DNA of 64,000 bases from Paenibacillus sabuli. GTDB taxonomy: Bacteria > Bacillota > Bacilli > Paenibacillales > Paenibacillaceae. The stretch lies in assembly GCF_014705605.1 (NCBI RefSeq), contig NZ_JACXIZ010000017.1, forward strand, positions 1-64,000, read 5' to 3'. Below are positions 9,656 to 18,402 of the stretch, in pieces. The notes under the pieces are model-generated. The model was not told the origin of the DNA, searched no databases, and was given only the letters and a program-made list of their open reading frames with translations. A program made the translations under genes and the position numbers. Every line of letters starts with the position of its first letter. Positions within the stretch are counted from its first letter, which is position 1.

Positions 9656-10861
9656 ATGCAACGAAAACGTCAGGCCTTAATTCTCTTATGCCTCTGCGTA
9701 CTGGGGCTGGCGCCGGGCTGCTGGGACAGCCGCGAGCTCAACGAGCTGGCGATCACGGTCGGCCTGGGGCTGGACAAGAGCGGCGACAATGTTAAAGTCA
9801 CGACGCAAATTGTCAATCCCGGCGAGGTCGCCTCCAAGCAGGGCAATCAGGGCAACCGCATGCCGTTCACGACGATCAGCTCGACCGAGCAGACGGTGAT
9901 CGAAGCGCTCCGCAAGCAGACCATTATCCTGCCGCGTGCCGTTTTCACCTCGCATCTGCGCATATTGGTCATCGGCGAGGAGCTGGCGCGAGACGGTATC
10001 CTCAAGGTGATGGACGGCTTGTCGCGCAATCGCGAGATGCGCTCCGATTTTTATATCATTGTCGCGCGGGACGCCGAGGCGGAGGATATCCTGGCGACCT
10101 TGACCCCGATGGAGCGCATCAGCGCCTACAAGATGTTCAAGACGCTGGAGATGTCGGCCGAGGAATGGGCGCCGACGGTGGATGTGGAGATGGACCAGCT
10201 GCTGCATGATCTGGCCAATCCGCTCAAGGATACCGTGCTGGCCGGGATGGTCATCGAGGGGAACAAGGAGGTTGGCTCGGAGGCTCACAACCTGGATCGA
10301 TCCAAGCCGTTTACCTCGCTGGTCTTCTCGGGCCTGGCCCTGTTCCGCGACGACAAGCTGGTCGATTGGCTGAACAGCCAGGAGAGCAAGGGCTACAATT
10401 ACATCATGAATAATGTCGATACGACGGCGGGGCATCTGGCTTGTCCGGACGGCGACGGCTTCATCGCGATGGAGGTCACACATGCCAAGTCCAGCATCAA
10501 CGGAAGCGTGGATCAAGAAGGAGAGCCATTCATCGATCTATCCTTTCAATTGGAGGAAAACGTCGGCGAGGCGCAATGCGAAATGGACTTGAGCGATACC
10601 GCGTCCTTGGAGCGGCTGGAGCGAGTGGCGACCCGGCAGCTCGAGGAAATTGTCCGTCAGACGATCGCCAAGGCGCAGCGCAACAAAGCGGATATTTTCG
10701 GCTTCGGGGAGCGCATCGAGGATGCGGCGCCGCGGGAGTGGCTGCGGCTGAAAGACGATTGGCGCGAACGCTTCGCCAAGCTGAAGGTCAACATCGAGGT
10801 GGATCTCAAGGTCAGACGAATCGGCACGACGATCAATCCGTTGTCGGATAGGAAGGAGTAG
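9656..10861 (+). CDS. germinant receptor C subunit, Ger(x)C-family lipoprotein
   Basis: 401 residues from ATG 9656 (GCGGAGGGA upstream, 17 bp after the A-subunit stop). The signal sequence ends in the lipobox LGLAPGC, then WDSRELNELAITVGLGLDK, the canonical GerC N-terminus. The remainder is the soluble Ger(x)C domain, which sits on the outer face of the inner spore membrane. The C subunit needs Lgt-dependent lipidation for full function in known systems. A longer in-frame extension upstream would overlap the A gene and has no ribosome site. Confidence 0.95.
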   Translation: MQRKRQALILLCLCVLGLAPGCWDSRELNELAITVGLGLDKSGDNVKVTTQIVNPGEVASKQGNQGNRMPFTTISSTEQTVIEALRKQTIILPRAVFTSHLRILVIGEELARDGILKVMDGLSRNREMRSDFYIIVARDAEAEDILATLTPMERISAYKMFKTLEMSAEEWAPTVDVEMDQLLHDLANPLKDTVLAGMVIEGNKEVGSEAHNLDRSKPFTSLVFSGLALFRDDKLVDWLNSQESKGYNYIMNNVDTTAGHLACPDGDGFIAMEVTHAKSSINGSVDQEGEPFIDLSFQLEENVGEAQCEMDLSDTASLERLERVATRQLEEIVRQTIAKAQRNKADIFGFGERIEDAAPREWLRLKDDWRERFAKLKVNIEVDLKVRRIGTTINPLSDRKE

Positions 10862-10866
10862 CGAAT

Positions 10867-11100
10867 ATGCTGGGCACGCTCGCCATCTTGTTTGCCGGCG
10901 CGGGTATCGCGGCGCTTGAACTGCCCGCTCTGCTGCGACGGCACAAGTTCAAAGACGCTGCGATTTTTTTGAGCCTGTTGGCGCTGGGCCTGATCCTTGC
11001 GATCTGGACGGCCTTGCCTCAGGAATTGCCCAATCCGCTGGATTGGATTATCTGGATGTTCGAGCCCTGGGGAGAGCAGCTTCATCGCATACTGAGTTGA
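10867..11100 (+). CDS. small two-TM germinant receptor D-type subunit
   Basis: 77 residues with two hydrophobic segments (LGTLAILFAGAGIAALELPAL at about 2-22 and AAIFLSLLALGLILAIWTAL at about 31-50), then an amphipathic tail with WIIWMFEPWGEQLHRIL. It lies five bases after the C gene and 16 bp before the B gene. Size, topology and position match the poorly conserved D subunits (about 75 residues) encoded with several Bacillus ger operons, where they modulate receptor activity. Identified by context more than by sequence. Confidence 0.75.
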   Translation: MLGTLAILFAGAGIAALELPALLRRHKFKDAAIFLSLLALGLILAIWTALPQELPNPLDWIIWMFEPWGEQLHRILS

Positions 11101-11116
11101 AGGGAGGCTGGAGGCT

Positions 11117-12208
11117 ATGCTGGACAAGGGCCGAATCGGGCTGCATCAATTGACGGTGCTTGCCATTTTGTTTACAGTAGGCAGCTCCGTCCTCATTGCG
11201 CCATCCTCCCTCGCCTACGAGGCGCGCGAGGATGCCTGGATCGCGGCGCTGCTGGCGCTCGTCGTAGGATTGCTGGCCGTAGGCTTGTACAATGGACTCG
11301 CTCGCCTCTTTCCCTCCGCGACCCTGGTCGGGATGGCGCGGCTCTCGCTCGGCCGCTGGCTGGGCGGGGCGGTAAGCTGGCTTTATCTCGGTTATTTTTT
11401 TATGTTGTCCGCGCTTGTATTGCGTAACATCGGCGATTTTATGACGACGCAGGTGCTGCCCAAGACGCCGATTCAATTTATTCATATCTTTTTTTTGCTC
11501 GTGGTCGTCGCGGGCATTCGCAACGGCCTGGAGCCGTTCGCACGCGCGGCGGAAATTTTTCTGCCCTGGGTCATGTTGTTTTTTGTCACGATGGTGGTCC
11601 TGCTCCCCCCGGAGTTCCATATTGAAAATTTGCAGCCGGTGCTGGGATACGGGATCAAGCCGGTGCTGCGGGGCACGATCTCGTTATTCAGTACGCCGTA
11701 CACCGAGGTCGTACTGTTTCTGATGATTATTCCGCTCGTCCGCAAGCGCGACCGCTCAGGCAAGGCGCTCTTGACCGGCGTGCTGATCGGCGGCTTGATG
11801 CTGGCGATCATCGCCTTGCTCTCGATCCTCGTTCTGGGCGCCGACCTTGCCACCAAGCAAGCCTTCCCGAGCTACAGTCTGGCCAAAAAAATCAGCATCG
11901 GCGATTTCCTGGAGCGGCTGGAGGTCGTCATGGCGGGAATCTGGTTCATTACGATCTATTTCAAATTAGGACTTTGTTTTTACGCTTCCACAATGATCCT
12001 GGGCGAGTTGACGGGCGCCTCTGATGTGAAGCCGTTTTATTTGCCGCTCGGCCTGAGTTTGCTCGCGCTCTCTATCGTCATTTATCCCAATTTTGCGTAT
12101 TTCGTGACGTTTGCTTCGCGCGTCGACTTTCTGTATTCGCTCCCGTTTGCGCTCGGGTTTCCGCTATTGTTTTGGATTGGATGGCTGATCCGCGGCAGAC
12201 TGGGCTAG
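11117..12208 (+). CDS. germinant receptor B subunit (spore germination permease, APC superfamily)
   Basis: 363 residues, hydrophobic throughout with about 10 membrane helices. It begins MLDKGRIGLHQLTVLAILFTVGSSVLIAPS, which is diagnostic of GerB/Spore_permease proteins. The B subunit is the germinant-binding component, related to amino-acid transporters. AGGGAGGCTGG precedes the ATG. It is the last gene of the operon and is followed by a clear terminator. Confidence 0.95.
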   Translation: MLDKGRIGLHQLTVLAILFTVGSSVLIAPSSLAYEAREDAWIAALLALVVGLLAVGLYNGLARLFPSATLVGMARLSLGRWLGGAVSWLYLGYFFMLSALVLRNIGDFMTTQVLPKTPIQFIHIFFLLVVVAGIRNGLEPFARAAEIFLPWVMLFFVTMVVLLPPEFHIENLQPVLGYGIKPVLRGTISLFSTPYTEVVLFLMIIPLVRKRDRSGKALLTGVLIGGLMLAIIALLSILVLGADLATKQAFPSYSLAKKISIGDFLERLEVVMAGIWFITIYFKLGLCFYASTMILGELTGASDVKPFYLPLGLSLLALSIVIYPNFAYFVTFASRVDFLYSLPFALGFPLLFWIGWLIRGRLG

Positions 12209-12216
12209 TTCGCGAC

Positions 12217-12252
12217 AAGCGTGCCTGTATCGGCATGCTTGTTTTTGTTTTT
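12217..12252 (+). terminator. terminator of the germinant receptor operon
   Basis: AAGCGTGCC/GGCATGCTT (one G-T pair) with a 6-base loop (12217-12240), followed by the T-rich GTTTTTGTTTTTG. Confidence 0.82.
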
Positions 12253-12267
12253 GTTCGAAATAAAGGT

Positions 12268-12321
12268 ATTCAAACAAAAACAAAAGTGATATACTCCGTA
12301 TAAACAAAAGAAATTCAAACA
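12268..12321 (+). promoter_or_regulatory. rhamnose operon promoter region with repeated ATTCAAACA sites
   Basis: ATTCAAACA occurs at 12268-12276 and again at 12313-12321, flanking a TATACT -10-like box (12290-12295). The first copy also faces a TTTTTGTTCGAA sequence just upstream, giving an A/T-rich inverted repeat. Paired A-rich sites around the -10 suit a DeoR-type repressor, and the DeoR-family gene at 18403 is the obvious candidate. The site assignment is inferred. Confidence 0.45.
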
Positions 12322-12350
12322 CTTTATTCTACTGCTACGGAGGTAATCAA

Positions 12351-14420
12351 ATGGTACAAAGCTTGTGGGACAACTCCGCCGCCGAGGCGCTCTCCGGCGG
12401 TCTGGACGAGCTCGTCTACCGCTCGAACATCATCGGCGCCGATCGCCGCGTCTGCAACTGGGGCGGCGGCAACACGTCGAGCAAGACGATCGTGCAGGAT
12501 TTTCGCGGTCGCGACGTCGAAGTGATGTATGTCAAGGGCAGCGGCTCCGATCTGGCGACGATGAAAGCGGGCAACTTCACCGGATTGCGCATGGACGACA
12601 TTCGGCCGCTGATCGAGCGAGGCGAGATGCCCGACGAGGAAATGGTCGCGTATCTGGCGCATTGCATGATCGACGCCAAGCATCCGCGCGCCTCGATCGA
12701 GACGCTGCTGCATGCGTTCCTGCCGTTCAAGCATGTCGATCATACGCATCCCGATGCGATCATCAGCCTGTGCTGCGCCGACAACGGCAAGGAGCTGGCA
12801 AAAGAGATCTTCGGCGATCGCTTCGTCTGGGTGCCGTATGTGCGTCCGGGCTTCACGCTGTCCAAGATGATCGCCGAGGGCGTCAAGGCGAATCCGAACG
12901 CGGAGCTCGTATTGATGGAGAAGCACGGCCTCGTCACCTGGGGCGACACGTCAGAGGCCTGCTACGCGCAGACGATCAAGATCATCAACGAGGCGGAGAG
13001 CTACATTGAAGCGCGCGTCGACGAGGCGAGCCTGTTCGGCGGCACGAAGCACGAGCCGCTGGCGCCCGAGCTGCGCCGCAGCATCGCCGCGCAGGTGATG
13101 CCGCTCGTGCGCGGCGCGGTATCGGACGAGAAGAAGATGATCCTCACCTTCGACGACGAGGACGACGTGCTCCAGTTCGTCGGCGGGCGCACCTCGCCGG
13201 AGCTGTCGCAGGTCGGCGCGGCCTGTCCGGATCACCTCGTGCATACGAAGGTCGTGCCGCTGTTCATCGACTGGACGCCGGTTACCGACGACGTGGAAGG
13301 GCTGAAAGCGAAGCTGCAGGAGGGCATCTCGGCCTACAAGCTGAAGTATGCGGAATACTTCGAGCGCAACCGCAGCATCGGCGACGTGATGTTCGAGGCG
13401 GCGCCGCGCGTCATCCTCATCCCCGGCATCGGCATGATCAACACCGGCAAGAGCCATGCGAACGCGCAGGTGAGCGGCGCGCTGTACCATCGCGCGATCG
13501 CGGTCATGCGCGGCGCGACGACGCTCGGCAGCTTCGTCTCGCTGAGCGAGAACGAGTCGTATAATGTGGAATACTGGCCGCTCGAGCTGTACAAGCTGTC
13601 GCTCGCGCCGGCCGAGACCGAATTCTCCCGCAAGGTCGCGCTGATCACCGGCGGCGCCGGCGGCATCGGCAGCGAGACGGCGCGCTGCCTCGTCTCCGAA
13701 GGCGCGCATGTCGTGCTGGCCGACCTCAATCTAGAGGGCGCACAGAAGGTCGCGGGCGAGATCAACGGCGAGTACGGCGCGAATCGCGCACTGGCGGTCA
13801 AGATGGACGTCACCAAGGAAGACGACATCGCCGCGGCTTACGCCCAGACGGCCCTCACCTACGGCGGCGTCGACATCCTGGTCAACAATGCCGGTCTGGC
13901 CACCTCGAGCCCGTTCGAAGAGACGTCGCTCAAGGAATGGAATCTGAATATGAACGTGCTCGGCACCGGCTACTTCCTCGTCGCCCGCGAGGCGTTCAAG
14001 CTGATGAAGGAGCAGGCAATCGGCGGCAGCATGGTATTCATCGGCTCCAAGAACTCGATCTACGCCGGCAAGAATGCCAGCGCCTACAGCGCGGCGAAGG
14101 CGCTCGAGGCCCATCTGGCGCGCTGCATCGCGGCCGAGGGCGGCGAGCTCGGCATCCGCGTCAACACGATCCTGCCCGACGCGATCCTGCAGGGCTCGGC
14201 GATCTGGAATTCGAATTGGCGCAACGAGCGGGCCGCGGCCTACGGCATCGAGCCGGATCAGCTCGAGGAACATTACCGCAAGCGGACGACGCTGCTGGTC
14301 AACATCTACCCGCGGGACATCGCCGAAGGCATCGCCTTCTTCGCCTCGTCCAAGGCGGAGAAGACGACGGGCTGCATGCTGACCATCGACGGCGGCGTGC
14401 CGGCGGCGTTCACGCGCTAG
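12351..14420 (+). CDS. rhaEW: bifunctional rhamnulose-1-phosphate aldolase / L-lactaldehyde dehydrogenase
   Basis: 689 residues. The N-terminal part (about 1-415) is a class II aldolase domain (GGGNTSSK at about 38-45, HTHPDAIISL with the zinc histidines at about 129-138, LMEKHGLVTWGD). The C-terminal part (about 425-689) is a short-chain dehydrogenase with Rossmann motif LITGGAGGIGSE, NNAG and active-site YSAAK. The aldolase splits L-rhamnulose-1-phosphate into DHAP and L-lactaldehyde; the SDR half oxidises the lactaldehyde to L-lactate with NAD+. The fusion is known in Firmicutes (YuxG type). ATG follows ACGGAGG. It is first in the rha operon, and the lutABC genes downstream can oxidise the lactate. 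Confidence 0.95.
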   Translation: MVQSLWDNSAAEALSGGLDELVYRSNIIGADRRVCNWGGGNTSSKTIVQDFRGRDVEVMYVKGSGSDLATMKAGNFTGLRMDDIRPLIERGEMPDEEMVAYLAHCMIDAKHPRASIETLLHAFLPFKHVDHTHPDAIISLCCADNGKELAKEIFGDRFVWVPYVRPGFTLSKMIAEGVKANPNAELVLMEKHGLVTWGDTSEACYAQTIKIINEAESYIEARVDEASLFGGTKHEPLAPELRRSIAAQVMPLVRGAVSDEKKMILTFDDEDDVLQFVGGRTSPELSQVGAACPDHLVHTKVVPLFIDWTPVTDDVEGLKAKLQEGISAYKLKYAEYFERNRSIGDVMFEAAPRVILIPGIGMINTGKSHANAQVSGALYHRAIAVMRGATTLGSFVSLSENESYNVEYWPLELYKLSLAPAETEFSRKVALITGGAGGIGSETARCLVSEGAHVVLADLNLEGAQKVAGEINGEYGANRALAVKMDVTKEDDIAAAYAQTALTYGGVDILVNNAGLATSSPFEETSLKEWNLNMNVLGTGYFLVAREAFKLMKEQAIGGSMVFIGSKNSIYAGKNASAYSAAKALEAHLARCIAAEGGELGIRVNTILPDAILQGSAIWNSNWRNERAAAYGIEPDQLEEHYRKRTTLLVNIYPRDIAEGIAFFASSKAEKTTGCMLTIDGGVPAAFTR

Positions 14421-14433
14421 GGAGGGACGACGC

Positions 14434-14805
14434 ATGGCGGCAGGCAAGGGAGAGAAGCACTGGATCATTCCGGACGGGTATATCCCCGAGATCAGCTCGG
14501 GCGTGCTGGAGAGCCACGAATCGATCTGCGTGCTCAATGCGGGCCGCGAGGACGCGCTCCTGACGATCACGATCTTCTACGAAGATCGTGATCCGCTGGA
14601 GGAGATCGCCGTCTTCGTGCCCGCGCGCCGGACGAAGCATATCCGCACCAAGGAGCTGCAGGCGGGCGGCGTCGCGATTCCGCACGGCGTGCCGTACGCG
14701 ATCGAGGTCGTCAGCGACGTCCCGGTCGTCGTGCAGTACAGCCGGCTCGACGCGACGCAGGCTGAGAACGCTTTAATGACGACGATGGGCTATCCGTTGA
14801 AATAG
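14434..14805 (+). CDS. ASRT-family (Anabaena sensory rhodopsin transducer-like) beta-sandwich protein
   Basis: 123 residues that match the whole length of the ASRT family: GYIPEISSGVLESHESICVLNAG, ED-ALLTITIFYEDRDP, VPARRTKHIRTKEL, IPHGVPYAIEVV and RLDATQAENALMTT. The family is a small soluble beta-sandwich named from a cyanobacterial rhodopsin partner. It is mostly found in bacteria without rhodopsins, where it has been predicted to bind sugars. Here it lies between the aldolase/dehydrogenase and the isomerase, 13 bp after the former, so a role in sensing or handling rhamnose or an intermediate is likely. GGGAGGG precedes the ATG. No rhodopsin gene is visible in the window. Confidence 0.93.
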   Translation: MAAGKGEKHWIIPDGYIPEISSGVLESHESICVLNAGREDALLTITIFYEDRDPLEEIAVFVPARRTKHIRTKELQAGGVAIPHGVPYAIEVVSDVPVVVQYSRLDATQAENALMTTMGYPLK

Positions 14806-14839
14806 GCTGGATTCATTTATCCGACAGGAGGGTGTCACG

Positions 14840-16060
14840 ATGAGCGACAAGGCATATGCATTATTCGAGGAACAGCAGCAGGCGCGGGGGATCGATCTGG
14901 GCTGGGTGAAGCAGCAGCTGTCCAAGCTGAAGATTGAAACGCCGTCCTGGGGCTACGGCGATTCGGGAACGCGCTTCAAGGTATTCCAGAAGACCGGCGT
15001 GCCGCGCAATCCGTTCGAGAAGTTCGAGGATGCGGCGCAGGTGCACAAGTATACCGGACTCGCGCCGTCGGTCGCAATCCACATCCCGTGGGACAAGGTG
15101 GACGACTACGGCAAGCTGCGCAGCCACGCGGAGGGCCTGGGCCTGGCGATCGGCGCAGTCAATCCGAACCTGTTCCAGGAGGAGGAGTATGAGCTCGGCA
15201 GCGTCACCAACGCCGACGCCGCGATCCGCCGCAAGGCGACCGATCATCTGCTGGAATGCGTCGATATCGCCAAGGCGACCGGCTCGCGCGAGCTGAGCCT
15301 GTGGTTCGCCGACGGCACCAACTACCCCGGCCAGGGCGACATTCGCCAGCGCAAGGCGTGGATGCAGGAGGCGCTGACCGAGATGTACAAGGCGATGACG
15401 CCCGAGATGCGCATGCTGATCGAGTACAAGTTCTTCGAGCCGGCCTTCTATCATACCGATCTGGCGGACTGGGGCATGGCGTACAATCTGGCGCAGAAGC
15501 TCGGCCCGCAAGCCGAGGTGCTCGTCGATACGGGCCACCACGCACAGGGCACCAACATCGAGCACATCGTCGCCTATCTGATCGACGAGCAGCGGCTCGG
15601 CGGCTTCCACTTCAACAGCCGCAAGTACGCGGACGACGATCTGATCGTCGGCTCGGTCAACCCGTACGAGCTGTTCCTGATCTTCTATCAGATCATCGGC
15701 GCGGGACTGGATCAGGATGCGGGCGTGCGCCGCACGGTCGAGGATATCGCCTACATGATCGACCAGTCGCACAACATCGAGCAGAAGATCCCGGCGATGA
15801 TTCGCTCCGTGCTCAACGTGCAGACGCAGTACGCCAAGGCGCTGCTCATCAACCATGAGGAAGTCGCCGAGGCGCAGCGCCGGGCCGACGTGCTGGGCGC
15901 CGAGGATGCGGTGCGCAAGGCGTTCGAATTCGACGTGACGCCGCTGCTGCATGCGCTGCGCGAGGAGCAGGGGCTGCCGCTCGATCCGATGAAGGCGTAC
16001 CTGGACACTAGCTACGGCAAGGACATCCTGGTGCGGGGCAAAGGCGGAGCGAGCTGGTGA
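14840..16060 (+). CDS. rhaI: L-rhamnose isomerase (Pseudomonas stutzeri type)
   Basis: 406 residues, xylose-isomerase-like TIM barrel. Recognisable parts are SWGYGDSGTRFKVF near the N-terminus, WFADGTNYPGQGD, EYKFFEPAFYHTD and LVDTGHHAQGTNIE, which carry the metal-binding Glu, Asp and His residues. It converts L-rhamnose to L-rhamnulose and belongs to the broad-specificity group distinct from E. coli RhaA. ACAGGAGGGTG precedes the ATG. The last four bases overlap the kinase start (GTGA). Confidence 0.93.
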   Translation: MSDKAYALFEEQQQARGIDLGWVKQQLSKLKIETPSWGYGDSGTRFKVFQKTGVPRNPFEKFEDAAQVHKYTGLAPSVAIHIPWDKVDDYGKLRSHAEGLGLAIGAVNPNLFQEEEYELGSVTNADAAIRRKATDHLLECVDIAKATGSRELSLWFADGTNYPGQGDIRQRKAWMQEALTEMYKAMTPEMRMLIEYKFFEPAFYHTDLADWGMAYNLAQKLGPQAEVLVDTGHHAQGTNIEHIVAYLIDEQRLGGFHFNSRKYADDDLIVGSVNPYELFLIFYQIIGAGLDQDAGVRRTVEDIAYMIDQSHNIEQKIPAMIRSVLNVQTQYAKALLINHEEVAEAQRRADVLGAEDAVRKAFEFDVTPLLHALREEQGLPLDPMKAYLDTSYGKDILVRGKGGASW

Positions 16061-17526
16061 TCGCGCTCGCATACGACCTGGGGGCGAGCAGCGGACGCGC
16101 GCTGCTCGGCCGCCTCTCCGGCAACCGGATCGAGGTGGAGGAGATTCACCGCTTCCCCAACGATCCGGTGCAGGCCGGCGGACGGCTGTACTGGGACATC
16201 CTGCGACTGTACCACGAGATCAAGCAGGGGCTGCTGGCGGCCAAGCACCGCGGCGCGCTGCCGCAGACGCTGGCGATCGACTCCTGGGCGGTCGACTTCG
16301 GCCTGCTCGGACGCAGCGGCGAGCTGCTGGCCAATCCGTACCACTACCGCGACGCGCACACTGAAGGCGTGATGGAGCGGGTGTTCGAGACGGTGCCGCG
16401 CGCGGACATCTTCGCCCGCACGGGCATTCAGTTCCTGCCGTTCAACACGATCTACCAGCTCGCAGCGTTGAAGGCGGCCAGAGCGCCGCAGCTGGACGCG
16501 GCCGAGCACTTCCTGATGATCCCCGATCTGCTGCGCTACTTCCTGACGGGGGAGCGGGCTAGCGAATTCTCCAACGCCACGACGACGCAGCTGTACAATC
16601 CGCTCGCCGGCGACTGGGATGGGGAGCTGCTGACGCGGCTCGGCCTGGAGCGGCGCTGGTTCGGCAAGGTATTGCAGCCCGGCGAACGGGCAGGCAGGCT
16701 GCAGCCGTCTGTCTGCGAGGAGCTGGGGGTGCCGGCGATCGAGGTCGTGGCGGCGGCGGAGCACGACACCGGCTCGGCGGTCGTAGCGGTGCCGGCGCGG
16801 CAGCGGCCGTTCGCCTATCTGAGCTGCGGCACGTGGTCGCTGATGGGTACCGAGACCGAGCAGCCGGTGATGGGGGAGCAGGCGCTGGCGCTCAACTTTA
16901 CCAACGAAGGCGGCTACGGCGGCACGTATCGGCTGCTCAAAAACATCATGGGGCTGTGGATCCTGCAGGAGACGCGCCGGGAATGGGAGAAGCAGGGCCA
17001 GTCCTACGGCTTCCCCGAGCTGGTGGCGCTGGCGGAGCAGTCGCCGGCCTTCGGCGTCTGGATCGACCCGGACGACGCGGCGTTCCTGGCGCCGGGCGAC
17101 ATGACGCCGCGCATTCGCGATTATTGCGCGCGGACCGGGCAGCGGGCGCCGCAGACGCCGGGCGAATTCGTGCGTTGCATTATGGAGAGCCTTGCCTTAA
17201 AATACCGCTATGTGCTCGAAATGACGGAGCGGCTCTCGGCGCAGCGCTTCGAGGGGCTGCACATGGTCGGCGGCGGCATCCAGAACACGCTGCTGTGCCG
17301 CTGGACGGCGAGCGCGATCGGCAAGCCGGTGTGGGCCGGTCCGGCCGAGGGCAGCGCGATCGGCAACCTCGCGGTGCAGTGGATCGCCCAGGGCGCGTTC
17401 GCCGACATCTGGGAGGCGCGCGCGGCTATTGCCGACTCGTTCCCGGTGACGACGTACGAGCCGCGGGACGGGGCCGCCTGGAACGAGGCCTACGGCCGCT
17501 TCCGCGAGCTGGCGGGGCTAGGCTGA
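16057..17526 (+). CDS. rhaB: L-rhamnulokinase (FGGY family)
   Basis: 489 residues from GTG 16057, which overlaps the isomerase stop as GTGA, suggesting translational coupling. The N-terminal actin-like fold has ALAYDLGASSGRALLG. The catalytic region reads LAIDSWAVDFGLL, then HYRDAHTEGVMERVF, NTIYQLAAL and CGTWSLMGTE, as in RhaB. The C-terminal ATP site is HMVGGGIQNTLLCRWTASA. It phosphorylates L-rhamnulose for the aldolase encoded upstream. Confidence 0.94.
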   Translation: MIALAYDLGASSGRALLGRLSGNRIEVEEIHRFPNDPVQAGGRLYWDILRLYHEIKQGLLAAKHRGALPQTLAIDSWAVDFGLLGRSGELLANPYHYRDAHTEGVMERVFETVPRADIFARTGIQFLPFNTIYQLAALKAARAPQLDAAEHFLMIPDLLRYFLTGERASEFSNATTTQLYNPLAGDWDGELLTRLGLERRWFGKVLQPGERAGRLQPSVCEELGVPAIEVVAAAEHDTGSAVVAVPARQRPFAYLSCGTWSLMGTETEQPVMGEQALALNFTNEGGYGGTYRLLKNIMGLWILQETRREWEKQGQSYGFPELVALAEQSPAFGVWIDPDDAAFLAPGDMTPRIRDYCARTGQRAPQTPGEFVRCIMESLALKYRYVLEMTERLSAQRFEGLHMVGGGIQNTLLCRWTASAIGKPVWAGPAEGSAIGNLAVQWIAQGAFADIWEARAAIADSFPVTTYEPRDGAAWNEAYGRFRELAGLG

Positions 17527-17642
17527 GGCCGAGCCAGACGAGGCGGCGAATCGGGGTTCCCGCAGACCGAGAGCGATGAGGCGAATCGGGGAGCCTGCGA
17601 GGTGCCCTGGCTGAGCATGGACAGCATGTGGAGCGTGAGGCC

Positions 17643-17817
17643 GGGCGGGATGAGGCCGCGGAGCAGGAAGCGGGAGGCTGAGCGAGCTGGGGCGGCGAGG
17701 CGCCCACAGATCAGGCGAATCGGGGAATCGGCGAGTCCGGGAGCCTGGTAGACCGGGCGAGATCCGGGAGAACGGGCGGGATGAGGTCGCGAAGCAGGAA
17801 GCGGGAGGCTGAGCGAG
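17643..17817. repeat. degenerate direct repeat with a 131-bp period
   Basis: A 44-bp block beginning GGGCGGGATGAGG and ending GGCTGAGCGAG occurs at 17643-17686 and again at 17774-17817 with two substitutions. Fragments of it recur around both copies. It looks like a decaying minisatellite. Confidence 0.7.
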
Positions 17818-17973
17818 TTAGCATGTAGAGCGGGATGCCTGTAGACCGAGCGAGCTGAAGCGGGGAGGCGGGGTGCCCGTAAGACCGAGCGAGCCTGAGG
17901 CGGAGAAGCGGGGTGCCAATAGGCCGAAGAAATCGTGACGTCACCGCGCCCGCATCCCATCCAACGGAAGGCG

Positions 17974-18155
17974 AACTGCAAAAGTACAGTTGGGACGTCG
18001 CATTTTCATGGAATGGGAGAAACGAACTGTAAAAGTACAGTTATTTTTTCAATATATCGAGCTTTTTGACGAAAAAGCGCGATTTAAACTGTACTTTTGC
18101 AGTTGATGGACCCAAATTGGCGGATCGCGCTGATTTTAACTGTACTTTTACAGTT
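17974..18155. repeat. four AACTG..CAGTT palindromic repeats, two in each orientation
   Basis: AACTGCAAAAGTACAGTT at 17974-17991, AACTGTAAAAGTACAGTT at 18025-18042, AACTGTACTTTTGCAGTT at 18087-18104 and AACTGTACTTTTACAGTT at 18138-18155. Each is an inverted repeat with 5-7 bp arms around AAAG or CTTT. The first two copies read one way and the last two the other, so the array as a whole is also an inverted repeat. Confidence 0.85.
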
Positions 18156-18402
18156 CGCATTAGCGCCACCGCGCCACCGGCAACCACACTAGGGTCGCAG
18201 CCCGCAGCCCGCAGGCACGCAGCTGCATGCGTGTGCGACTCAGCACGCGGCACGCAGCTGCATTTGCTAGCGACTGCGGCAACGTGGAGGAAGCCGCACT
18301 GCTGGCTTGCATGTCGGTGAGGAGCGACTATGCGGCATGACGTGACACAAGTTGAGACGCCGCCGGGTGCAATTGAACGTACAAGGAATGGGGGATGGCC
18401 GG

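Larger units (their letters stand above)
17527..18402. other. 876-bp non-coding spacer with repeats
   Basis: No convincing gene lies between rhaB and the DeoR regulator. 17530-17940 is purine-rich and full of degenerate repeats (GGCGAATCGGGG, CGGGAGGCTGAGCGAG, GACCGAGCGAG). 17974-18155 holds four copies of an AACTG palindrome. Open frames here are short, of low complexity and lack ribosome sites. Confidence 0.75.

Noticed and set aside
14861-16072. 403-codon minus-strand frame opposite rhaI
   Set aside because: Shadow of the isomerase gene; no ribosome site, no recognisable domain.
17490-17981. 163-codon minus-strand frame over the purine-rich repeats
   Set aside because: Pro/Arg/Ser low-complexity translation without start signals; overlaps the end of rhaB.
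17974-18155. Four short palindromes as a CRISPR array
   Set aside because: Units are only 18 bp, change orientation and have irregular spacing (51, 62 and 51 bp); no cas gene is nearby.
18066-18320. 84-codon frame across the AACTG palindromes
   Set aside because: Its sequence is produced by the repeats themselves (LNCTFAVD, FNCTFTVR), with no ribosome site.
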